A DNA stretch of 64,000 nucleotides from Platycnemis pennipes (Eukaryota > Arthropoda > Insecta > Odonata > Platycnemididae). The stretch spans positions 75,128,645 to 75,192,644 of the forward strand of contig OW121853.1 of NCBI GenBank assembly GCA_933228895.1. The letters run 5' to 3'. The position numbers and the translations under genes are program-made. Positions within the stretch are counted from its first letter, which is position 1. Each line of letters starts with the position of its first letter. The notes below the pieces were generated by a model, which did no database searches, was not told the origin of the DNA, and worked only from the letters and a program-made list of their open reading frames with translations. Below, piece by piece: positions 51,201-63,200 of this stretch.

Positions 51201-54200
51201 AATAATTTCCACAATTTCTCCAGGCACACACAGCGGCACACAAATAAAGGCACAATCCTATGGCTAATGACATCAAGGCGAGTGAATGAAAAGATTATCT
51301 TTTGAGAAGGCAAAATTTAATGAATAAAGCATAACGAGACAGCATGTGTTGCATAAGTCGACAAAAATCATCACCCTTTCACTTGGACGTAAACAACAAC
51401 AGTCATAATAATAATAATAATGTAAAACACTCTCAAACAACACAGTAATCCCTTACGAGGGAAAATCGTAATGCTTATTGATAATTAGACATTACCTGCC
51501 TTAAACGTAGACGGAATAATTATTTCAACACAATAACATTGGACACCACTATGCAATGAAATAAAAATATGTCACTTGGGGTGGGAAATTTTACTGAATG
51601 AAGAATAACAAAGCACTACACTGTTTATCCTTTCACCACTTTCACTGGGACGTAAACAATCACACTTACAAGACAAGAGAAATCCCCCTCACTTCAATTC
51701 ACATAGATTGCAAATCTTAATTTAAGGCAATAGGTGAAACGACGAAATAATTGCCGACAACAATTTTCTCTGACATCTGTATAGATACCATAATACATGC
51801 AATCCATCACAGTTCACTAAAAACATTGTCAATCGCTGAATTGCCACAATGTGTAGTCACAACACACGCTATATCTTCACTATGTATTATTCTCACCGTA
51901 AGTGGCATTGCTCAAGTGAAACTGTTGATGCCAATGCTGAAATTAAAAGTTGAAATTATATGTAACAGTCCGATAGCTTGTTTTAAATTGCTATTCATTA
52001 CATTCACCCACCTAACGTTGCTATAATTATTCTAATTAATTCACTCTGTCACATCATACACAGCTTTTTAAGCAATTTGATACTTCAAATTACATTCTTA
52101 TTCCGTAATAGTTCAAACAACGTTCCTCACAACGATAATTTATCACTTATACATGAAAATGCAAACAAAAACAAACCTGCCAACGATTGAAAATGGCCGT
52201 AACGTCAAGTATATAGCAGTCGACGGGTTTCCTTCGATCGTGAGCCGAAAAACCTTCGAACGTAAAGTTACACAATCGCGCCTTCAATTGTTTTCGAAGA
52301 ATTACCCACAACACCACGGAATACGGCTCTTTACGTTCGAACGTAAAGTTATACAATCGGCCCCCTGGTAATAGGTTGACCTATACATGAGTATGTAAGG
52401 TAGTTTGCACCTAGTAATTATGAGAATACTTTTGATCCTATCAGTCTTTTTTTTATTTCCATTTCAGTTTCAAGGGAATCTAAAAGATGGATTTAATAGT
52501 GTGGATATTACTGAAATTGAGATCTTAGCCAATGGAGAAGGGCCAAGAGATTTTCCTGAAGAACTACTGAGGGTAAGAATGTGGTTAAATTTTTTATAAA
52601 TGTGATCAATGACTGTATTTTACGGCATATCAGATACACCTTTCTTCTAAAATTAGGGCTCAGAAATGGAAATATCCTGGATCTTATATGTGAACATTTT
52701 GCCTCGAAAGTTTGCCCTGTGGAAATGGGGGTGAATCTAATATGCCAGTGCATCTCATATGCCATAAAATATGGTACTTCTGATTTAAAGGTAACTTAGA
52801 CAAATACATTTGGGTGCTTTCTAATGACTTTTCTCTCAACTGTCTGAGATAAAACTTGTCTCTTGCAGACTTGCAATCACGCATATCAATCTTTTAGCTG
52901 CTAAATGTTTTCATCCCATATGCTGTGGATGTTTATTTCTTGAGTTTCAGACTGAAAATTTCCATATATATGTAATTCTTATCTTCATATGAAGACACAA
53001 AAGATTTTTGTATTTATTTGGATACTGCTTTCTTAGACAAAGGATTCTGTGGGACAGATTGGGTGGAATCCATGGTGCCAAGGCTGTTGATCGCATGTCT
53101 CCACAGCATATGAGCCCTACATCTTTTATTTCATTGGTTTCAGATTGAGTATTTGATGTTGATGTCATTGATTATAGGCATGGAATATCACAACAGCGTC
53201 ACGTAAAATCTCTGCCATTTCCACTTTTCCCATTCAGTATTTAGACCAGGATAATTTGCAACAAGCCATTTTTAGTCATCACTATCAATTGTTGCTGCCA
53301 TAATAAATCACCTGGTGTCTAATCAGTTGGTGTGGATGCCCTATATTGCCCTCCATAACATATGCCTTGACCTTGAGACTCCAGTATTTGGGGAAATGAT
53401 AATTGGGATTCTCGCTGTTCAGATTGTTGGACCATAAGGAACATAACCTCGGTCTCTGGGTTAATGACCACTGAGGAACAATAAGGGTACTCGGAAATGG
53501 CTGTGTAGGGGGATTACCTCATCACACCATTACTTAGGCCATGTGTAGGGAATGAAGGTCAAGTCAGGTTGCAAAGGATACTACTACCGGGATATTAGGG
53601 AACAGTAGGACCCACCAAATCAAGCCATCCCAATTGTGTTAGTGGGTGAAACACCCAGATTGAAGCCTATTCAAGGCCATTTTGTGACATTGGTAATTGA
53701 CTTAGCAATAGAATGAAATATGAACATTCTTAGTACTTTCTTCTACTCTATTCTTCATGCATATGTGTTGAAATGTGGATGATTCGGGCAAAGTTGTCAT
53801 CGCAGAAATGAGATGATTGCGGATACTTTGCGAACACGCCTTTATTGGCACCATCGAAGTCACAGAATCAAACAGTACAGTAAGTGTGCACGAGCACACA
53901 CCAGAGTGCACCACATGCACAAGACAAAAGAGAAAAACAAAACACACACTAAATTCACCAGCAGACAATACTGGAAATATAGATTAATAATACAATTCAA
54001 CACCACCCCTTAAGCTATATTTCCATTAGCCCAAGTTGCTGAAAATGAAAATGTCATCAACATACAAAGCGATCACAAGAATAGATTTGCCCTTTTTACA
54101 ATACACACAAGGTTCACTTTCCAATCTTTCAAACCCCATTTCAGACAAGACAAGATTTATCCTTTCGTACCATGCTCTTGATGATTGTTTTAAACCATAA

Positions 54201-57200
54201 ATTGCTCGTTTCAGCAAGCACACTTTGTTTTCCTTCCCTTTAACAACAAGGCCCTCAGGCTGGTCCATGTACACTTTCTCCACAAGATCACCATTAAGGA
54301 AGGCTGTGGACACATCCAAGTGATTAACCCTTTCGTTCCGGAGCCATAGGAAGAGAATTTTTCCCGTCGTACGAGGAGCAAGAGATATTTCTTGACTCTC
54401 CCGTCCGGAGCTCTCTCGTGGCGAGGAAGTAGGCAGGTATGCCCCACCCACCGTTTTGGGACCCAACTCAGCGGGACACCGGACCCTTTCCCCGTCCACT
54501 GGGCTCGACCAACCAACCCTTTAGCAGCCTTTTTCGCAGCAGGAGTCTGCGGTAAATTGATTGAATTAGCACTGTTTTTTTTAAAAGCCCTTACGTATAT
54601 TCCAAAATTTTAAACTTATTAAATGGATTCCACGTGTTTTGCTGAGCGCTTCAAAATTTTAAATGAAATTCTAGCGTTAATATTAACGAATTTGAACCGA
54701 TAGGTTTCTTCTGACATTAGCATAAGCAAATCAGTGGAGAAAAAAAATTCATAAAATAATCTGATTGGAGAACTCGCGGACGCAGCAGCCTTAGACCCGG
54801 AAGAAGAGGAATCAAATTCGTGGATTTTTGGAGAAATACCATCAGAAAACAAATCCATACCTTTCGGAGAAAGCTTTCTTCTTTTGGTAACAATCTTTTC
54901 TTCGTATCTGATGCATCGCCCGAAGATGAAACTGAGGGATCCATTGCGCCTGTTGCTTCAGCAGTCGAAGTCTCTGGATCATAATCCGAAGTCTCCTCAT
55001 CTGAGTCCGAATAGACGTCTTCATCCTCACTACACTTTTAGTTAATAACTCCAATATTGAGTCCTCAAGCATAGAATGTTCCTTTGACATGACTACACTC
55101 GAACAAAAGTTTTGCAACGCCACCATAAAGAGAGAATTTATCTGAACTAAGAAATGGCTAAAACTCGAGCGAACAGAGAGAGCACTGCTTGCATTAGAGC
55201 CAAGACTGAAGTGAAAAGAAAGGAAAAACAAATATTCATATGGATGGGCACATGGGTGTAGAAATGGATTCCTAATGAGAAATTCTACGAAAAGGATGGG
55301 GAATCCAGCAATTCAGTGAAAAGGCATTGAGAAGAGAAGCACAGCATGAAAACACAAGAGATACCACCACAGGTGTATATATGATAATTCTTCAGAGTCG
55401 GTTTTCGAAGAAAGTGAAAGGGGACCTAGAAATTCGGCGAAAATGCTATTAACCCATTAAGACCATGCATACACTAAGAGCAGCACCATACGAATGGGAT
55501 CTATGGTTTTTCCAAAGTCTGCTACCTGAAACAGCGTGGGAAACTAGTCATCCGGCTCAAGTGCTTTATTGAAGAAATGCCCCGGAGAATACGTATGCGT
55601 TTACGCATAAGGGTATTAAAGTATAAAACTACCAATAGTTCAAATGGAACACCAACGTATAAGAAGAATCAATGGTTACTAAAGATCCAGTTCTTAAGAA
55701 AACCAGAAAATCTACTTTTCGATGAGGAAAAATACGGAAATATATGTGATAGTTGAATAGGTATGAATTCAAATATGAGAAAAAATAAAAATTTAAGTGA
55801 GAAGGAACGAATCACGATTACCCCAAGCTAAAACAAAACTTTATCCAAAAGTGTATTTTTTGCCGTGAACATATGTATAACCTACAAGTTATGTAGAGTA
55901 CTGCACTATAACTCCGTTAATATTAACGCTAGAATATCGTTCAAAATTTTCACAAACTCAGCAAAAAACGCATATTTCACTTTAAAGCTTAAATTAAAGG
56001 AATGTATAACAAAAAAATGGTTTACAAAAACCAGTGCATAGACTACTAGTTAACCGCGAAGTCATGCAGCGAGGGGGGTTACAAATGAGGCAGAGGGTCG
56101 AGCCCAGTTGCCCGGGAAAGGGTCTTAGCTCACGCTAAGCCGGGTCTCGAGGGGTCGCAGTATACCTGAGGTTATTGCTTCCGCGGCGGTCACTTTTCCT
56201 CCTCCTCGTCGGCCATGGCCGACGTTCGGTCTTTTGGGTCGAAAAATCCACGTCGGTCATGACCGACGCTCGGTCTTTAGCGTACAAAAATCTGCGTCGG
56301 CCATGACCGACGTTCGGCGCGAAAGGGTTAATGTCCAAGTTTATTTCCACTGCAAGGGCAATTAAAAATCTTAATGTGGAATATCTCACTACAGGGGAAA
56401 AAGTTTCCTCGTAGTCAATGCCATGTCTCTGGGTGAAGCCCTTAGCAACAAGACGTGCTTTATACCGGTCAACAAGCCCATCAGCATCCCTTTTTACCTT
56501 GAACACCCATTTACATGCGACTGCCTTCTTGCCTTTTGGCAAATCCACAAGCACCCAAGCACCATTTCGCTGAAGGGACTCGTATTCAGAGTCCATAGCT
56601 CCATTCCACTGAGCAGCATCTGCTCCATTCAGTGCCTCATCAATCGTCAATTCCTTACCTTCCTCCACAATAGCCTGATACAGGATGTAATCAGGATATT
56701 CTTTGGGGTGAGGTTCCCTCCTAGGATACCTTGGTTCATCATCAGCAGGATCATGGGACAAAGATGCCTCAGGGTCTGGCATCTGCTCCTCCTCTTCCAC
56801 CAAAGATGACTCTATCCTCAGCTCCTCAGGTTGAATGTCGGTTGGCTGCATAGGCTGCTCACATCCTGACTCCACAAGCTGCTCCTTACTGGTCGGCACA
56901 GGTACCTCCCTTGGGTGTGACTCCAATAGCTGCCTGTCAGCATTCACTTCCATGGGCTGCTCAACTGATGGCTCAGATGATGGACCAATCATGCTACTCG
57001 GTAGGATCTCATGGGAGTGAGACTTCTCAAGTAGATCAGCCTCAGGAATTTTCACTGGGGTACACAGGAACTCATCCTCAAGGAAGACCACATCCCTTGA
57101 TCTTACTACCTTCCTGGGATTCAATGGATCAATCAATCTGAATCCCTTGGTGTCCTCACAGTATCCTACGAATGTGAGCCTTTGACTCTTAGGGTCTAAC

Positions 57201-60200
57201 TTCCTACGACACTCCTTTGGGACATGGGCATAGGCTGTGCATCCAAATATTTTTAAATGGGATAAGTCCACTTTACTCCCACTCCACTTTTCCTCAGGTG
57301 TGCTCTCAAACACGGCTTTCGAGGGAGACCTATTTCTCAGGTAAATGGCGGTATTAATCGCTTCAGCCCAGTAATGCCTACTCAGTCCGGCATCACTGAG
57401 CATGGAGCGTGCCATCTCCACCAGAGTCCTATTGGCCCTTTCGGACACACCATTTTGTTGAGGAGTGTATGGCACCGTCCTCTGGTGCCGGATTCCACAG
57501 TCCAACAAGAAGTTCTGGAATTTATTGCTCACATACTCTGTACCGTTGTCAGTCCTGATGGCTTTTATTCTTAATCCCGTCTCGTTCTCTACCAGCGATT
57601 TAAATCTCTTAAAACACTCGAACACTTCATCCTTAGACTTTATGAAGTACCCAAAGATCTTTCTAGTACTGTCATCAATAAAAGTTAGGAAATATCTCGC
57701 TCCACCATGAGATGTCACTTGGAATGGGCCACATACGTCGGAGTGAATGAGACCTAGGCCCGTATTCATAGTCGTTACCTGGGTGTCCTCCGTTCGCTGG
57801 ATGACCCCTTAGCTCAGGAAGTGTATTCATAGTCACAATGAAGGGGACGGATGTCACCCATCACTCCCCTAGGCTACCGATTTCTTGGGTGCGGCTTCAG
57901 GCTCACCCAGAGCTCCCCTAACCTAATTTCAAGATGTCCGCCGCTATCACCTTAGGTATTATAAATGAAATATCTCTTATGAAACGACTTACACGCATGA
58001 ATTTTAGTTTTAGTAATGCTAGTTTTTAATGAGCGGACGGGAATGATTGAAAATATGACGTAAATTTTCTTTAAAATGCAAATTACATTATCTTATAAAC
58101 TTCCCGTATTATGTTGTGCAACACAACCAATTTTCAAGAAATAATTGTGAGTAATGAATTAAAAGTTGACTTATGAATGTTGATTATGGAATATAATGCC
58201 CTTATTTCTCTATTATAAGAATAAAATACGGATTAATGCATTATATTGGCTTAATTACAATACATTTTCCTCTTTTAACTCTCTGATTCAGAATGTTGAG
58301 GCGTTCAATGTATGAAGAATGTTATAAAAAGCAGAATGGTCGTAATATTTCTCCCGCGTCATGATTTAAATCAAACAATCACTAATTTGTAAAGAATTTC
58401 GATCGGAAAAGTACAACACTCGTTGCTGTCAACAAACAAGGCGGAGCGGCGCGAGTAGAAGCAACAAATTAACTAAAATGTGTTTCGTAAATACTGCGAG
58501 GCTTTCAAGAATATGGACGATTACGGTGTGCACGACAATACGGCAGTTAATATGACGCTATCCCCGAGTGGACGTTTACGTGTGGGTATTATAATGTGGA
58601 ATTTCAATGTTCCTCGTACTGTGCATGACACGTAGCTGATATCAATATGAGTGAACGCGATCTTTGCAACGATATACGACAAGTGCCACGATAACACGTA
58701 TCAAGTTCATATGTGATAGTAAACAGTGTCCCTTATCGTCATGAAGTTCGGCAAAAGGGAGAGATCGTTCTAACTCACCATGAGTTTCAAGAAACGAACG
58801 TCATCTGGGAAGCAGAGAGTGTTCTTCAAAGTATAAGCGACTATCCTGCATTACTGTGTATATAGCCATACATAAGTGATATTGAATTCCCGCCACTGGG
58901 ACTAATTTATCCCAGTACTTTCCGAGTTGATGTTAGTGAACCAAATCTGGATTACAATTGCAAATGCTCCACATCCTCTCTTCATAGAGATGATGGATGG
59001 GTTTCTATGTGAAATTTAAAATTGACTGTGAAAGAAAATTGTATCATCTCTTGTTATGAAAGCATAAACTGTGGCCAGTAGACTATCACATTCTAAGTTG
59101 CATTTGTGAGAGTGAGAGAATTGCTACCCGATGTTTACATTTATATTGTGGTGTACAGTAAATTAAAATATTATTCGGTAAGCTGTTTTTTCCATTCAAT
59201 GGATTAGGGATTGTTATGAGGCATAAAAAAACAGTTCTTATAAAAACAAGTGTGTGAAATAACGTCAAGAAGGTTGTAATAACAGCTGATTTTTTTTAAT
59301 ATGACTGCTGTGGAGGCCTTTAAAACGTAGCATTCCCGAGTGAAATTCTATTTTGATGATATCATTCCCTAAATTGTAGTTTCGGATAGAATTCTTGCAA
59401 TAACAAGCTATCGTTAATGCGTCAGTCACGACGGTACTCCGATCCACCGCAATTTATATATTCAAGTAATGCCTCACGTATGCCTAACTATGCCATATCT
59501 GTCGCGGTTGTATGTATCATCGGTTCTTTAATTTTCTAGTAAATATTTTACTATTTAATGTGTGACTCAATTAAGTAACTCAAGGAACACAAGCGATCCA
59601 GTCCTATTTGCTTCATCTCTGTTCGCATTATACGCCTGACTAATATCTTCTCATGCCTTCTTCTTCTCCGAATTGGAGGTTACATCGGTTCGCTTATTTT
59701 CAATTTTGTCTTTATACTGCAAGACCAAATCACACAGTATATTTTATTCGGTGATTGTAAATGCAACATTTCTGCCGTTGGAGGCTGCCATGTTTATTTA
59801 CATAGTTCACCGCGGTTACCTGTTGCAACTTATCATGACAATAGAGCATCGAAAAATGTGCGGAACCGTTCACGACCGGGTTGACCCGATCTTTTCCTTG
59901 AATCACTTCCCCTGGTCAGATCATACCTAGGTGTGGTTTATGAATCGCGTAGTGAAGGTGACACCCAGGTGTCCTCCGGCCAGGGGAGACCCATGTCTCC
60001 CCTGCGAAAACGACTATGAATACGGGCCCTAGTCTCTCAGAGGCTCTCTTCGCACCCCTCTTGGAAAACGGATGCCTTGACTGCTTACCCTCCAAGCAAG
60101 ACGTACAAGGTTTTCCACAGTCACCAGTAAAGCTCACTCCTGTAGCCAGTCCCCTCGCGAGAAGGTTCATACACTGTCTATTCAGGTGCCCAAGTCGCCG

Positions 60201-63200
60201 GTGCCATAGTTCATGGCTATCACCAGCCACTGATATATTGGCAGCCTCCAGCCTTGACTCAGGGTCTTCAAGATCTAATTGATAGATACCCCCCACCTTT
60301 GTGGCAGTTGCTTGCACTTGGCCATCAACATAGAATCCATTCTCATGAAATATTCTGCAACCTTCACTTGAGAATACAACAAAATGACCCTTTTCCACTG
60401 TTTTACTAACGGAAAGTAAATTGGCTGATAGATTTGGAACATGAGCGGCGTTGGAAATCGCCGTCAGAGCACCATTTTGGCCACGTAACGGAACTAACAC
60501 ATCCCCAGTTCCTGCAGTAGGCAATTTTTCATTGTTCGCTATGGTCACTTCCCTCTGCACAACATCACTGACATAATTAGTGAGACTGTCTCTACTATTG
60601 GTCATATGAGTGGTAGCACCAGAGTCCACATACCAATTGTTTTCCTGCAGCTTCACCGACAGGGCAGTTAATAGAGAAGAGTTCCTATTATTCTCACCTG
60701 CCTTATACTTTTGATTTTGTCCGGTTCTTCCCTTCGGAGTCTGCTCTTTCACATTGTTTTTCTGGCGCTCAGGACAGTCTTTAGAAAAATGACCAACCTG
60801 ATGACACTTAAAGCACTTGAAGGATTTTTTGTTACCTCTTGCAGCGTTTGTTGAAAGGAAAGCAGATTCATCTCGTGACATAAACCCTTCACATTCCCGT
60901 CGAAGATTCTCCTGAAGAAGTTTCGACTTCACGAGTTCACTTGAAATTTTCACCGCTGCACTTTCTAGGGCCATGATCATAGGACTAAATCTCGATGGTA
61001 AACCACTCAACATTACCACAGCCAAGAATTCGTCTTCCAAAGCTGCACCAATATCGGATAGTTGCTGGGCCACCGACATAGCTTTCGTCACATATTCCTC
61101 CATGCTGGAAAAGCTATCCAATTTCAGTCCAAACAGCATCCGAAGAAGCCCAAGACGCCTGGTCAGACCTCTATCTTCGTAAGCATTTTTCAAATTAACC
61201 CATGCTTCCCTTGCCGTAGTCGCACTCCTCACATGCGCATATGCCACCGGTTTGACCATTAGGCATATGTTTGCCCGAGCTCTTCTCTCCTTCGCCGCGT
61301 CCTTGTTTACCACTGCACCCGATGCGTCTGTTTCGATGCAGTCCCAAAGGTCTTCATGGATGAGATACATCTCCATTGCGAATTTCCAATTGCAATAATT
61401 GGACATACCTTCCAATTTTTCGATCGCGGGTAGCGAACCATTCCCCACTTGGCTCATCGTGAACTTTGTATTTAAAAATAGTAAAGCGTTCAAACACAAA
61501 CACACTCTGCCAAAAAAAACGTGGTTAACCGGAAGTGTCCAAAACTTGGAAAAAATAACGCAAAACTCAACGCGTGTCACAAAAATAACTTGCCGAATAG
61601 TTTCCTGGGCCCATAACCTGTTGAAATGTGGATGATTCGGGCAAAGTTGTCATCGCAGAAATGAGATGATTGCGGATACTTTGCGAACACGCCTTTATTG
61701 GCACCATCGAAGTCACAGAATCAAACAGTACAGTAAGTGCGCACGAGCACACACCAGAGTGCGCCACATGCACAAGACAAAAGAGAAAAACAAAACACAC
61801 ACTAAATTCACCAGCAGACAATACTGGAAATATAGATTAATAATACAATTCAACAATATGTCTGGATTTCAGTCTTAAGCTTGTAGCCTAACTTCCCTGT
61901 TCACTCCACAGCCCCTTTTAGCCTTACCTGTAGTTGCACCGGCTGCTCAGGTGTGATTAATCTTGGGCAGAAGTGCAGGGTGAGGGTACATTTACGTACA
62001 ATCTTTCTATATACTTCTTCACTCATATGCTCAATCAATACTCAAATTAATTTAAGATTAATGCATGTTCATCTTATATTTTCAATAAAATTCAACTCAC
62101 CACTTATCAGGACCTGAATACCTGTGCATAGAGATGGGCAACTCAGTAAATTACCATGATAATTTTCTAAATTACTGTGGTAATTTTCAGAAAAGTTCTT
62201 TTTCAGAAAATTTCTTGCTCATGAAGAAACCATTGGAATGGGTGGTATTATAAATTAAGTAGCTAAAATGATTTTGTCTACATTGCATCCGTGATCTCCG
62301 TGATTAATTCAGAGTAAAATAACAAATGCACATTGCGCAGAGGTATGTCTTTGGAACGAAAATTTCTCATGGTGTGACAAAAGAGAAGCAAATTGCATGT
62401 TGCTGCCAACTTTGCTATCATTTTTTTAATGAGTTACAATAGATAAACGTCATGATATGTTTGATATAAGCGTCGGCATTTATATCTCAATGCTATTTGA
62501 TTTCGTTTTGAGTGCTCCGATAAGGAATTGCAGCTCAAAACTTAAAATTACCTGAACATTGTGGTAATTTTCAAAAATTACCGTAATTTACCACGGTAAT
62601 TTATCTCAGTTGAAAATTACGGTAATTTACACATCTCTACCAGTCCGTTCCCATCCCCTCGAAACAGCTGACGGCAGAAGTAACCAAACTCCCTGGCCAG
62701 CTTCCCCTTTTTCATGAATGTTCACTCTGCGCCCAATCTGATCTTCGTTTTGTCTTCCCCTTGGTCTCAGTACATCACACCATCTCAAGTTTGTGGCCTG
62801 TTCGCTACAGCTTCCGCACATGTCTGTACACACCTTACTCCTCCTCCACTGTCCCCTTCTTGTTTTTCTCTCCCTCCCATTCTTGTCCCCTCCCATCTCC
62901 ACCAATGCTCTTCCCCCACAACCCCTCTCCTATTGTTGATTTATCTTTCTTTCCTGGGTCCTGTGATGTGCAACCACCTACCTCCCATACCTGTGCATGC
63001 CAATAATGGAGGCCAATCGTCTATGTGACCATGGCGAATGAAATGTTTTGCCACAAGCTCCTATATTTGAGCACCCTTCACACTGCCAAAATGACCATTC
63101 CTCTTCCTTGCTATCCGTTGCTTATCCAAGAACCTTTTCCTTTGATAATTCAGTCAGTATTTTTCTGCTTCAAATTATACTTTTTGTTCTTGTCCTTTGC

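Larger units (their letters stand above)
45161..52367 (-). mobile_element. hAT transposon, right end invaded by two Harbinger-like elements
   Basis: An 8-bp TSD GTAATAGG lies at 45153-45160 and 52368-52375. The left end is CAGGGTTGGGCACGAATCAC, with repeated CACGAATC motifs behind it. Dropping everything between the CTG at 49083-49085 and the CTG at 52365-52367 leaves a right end whose complement starts CAGGGCCG, a short inverted repeat of the left end (CAGGG). The 6-exon transposase gene lies within. A LINE fragment (45485-46030) is inserted near the left end. Intron 10, antisense. Confidence 0.8.
54328..56327 (-). mobile_element. piggyBac-like non-autonomous element, 2,000 bp
   Basis: TTAA at 54324-54327 and 56328-56331 flank terminal repeats CCCTTTCG... 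and ...CGAAAGGG. TTAA targeting with CCCT-type ends is diagnostic of piggyBac. It splits the copia RT. Removing it with one TTAA restores the copia frame. It carries only the N-terminal part of a transposase gene. Confidence 0.9.
53766..61855 (-). mobile_element. Ty1/copia LTR retrotransposon, split by two nested transposons
   Basis: LTRs at 53766-54002 and 61619-61855 (237 bp each, TG...CA). A 5-bp TSD ATATG lies at 53761-53765 and 61856-61860. The LTRs differ at only two positions that I can see (T/C and A/G). On the - strand the 5' LTR is followed by a primer-binding site and the gag-pol frame. The coding region is interrupted by a Harbinger-like element (57757-60028) and a piggyBac-like element (54328-56327), and lacks everything after the YVDD box of RT. 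Intron 11, antisense. Confidence 0.95.

Noticed and set aside
59916..61580. Translation of copia gag from the upstream end of the open frame (61580)
   Set aside because: The frame upstream of 61457 overlaps the untranslated leader and reads as Cys/Phe-rich sequence. The Met at 61457 starts a typical copia gag. The residues after the HHCC region belong to the inserted element.
62121..62647. hAT MITE with a clean 8-bp TSD
   Set aside because: The flanks CCTGTGCA and CCAGTCCG agree at only about five of eight positions, so the class is left open.
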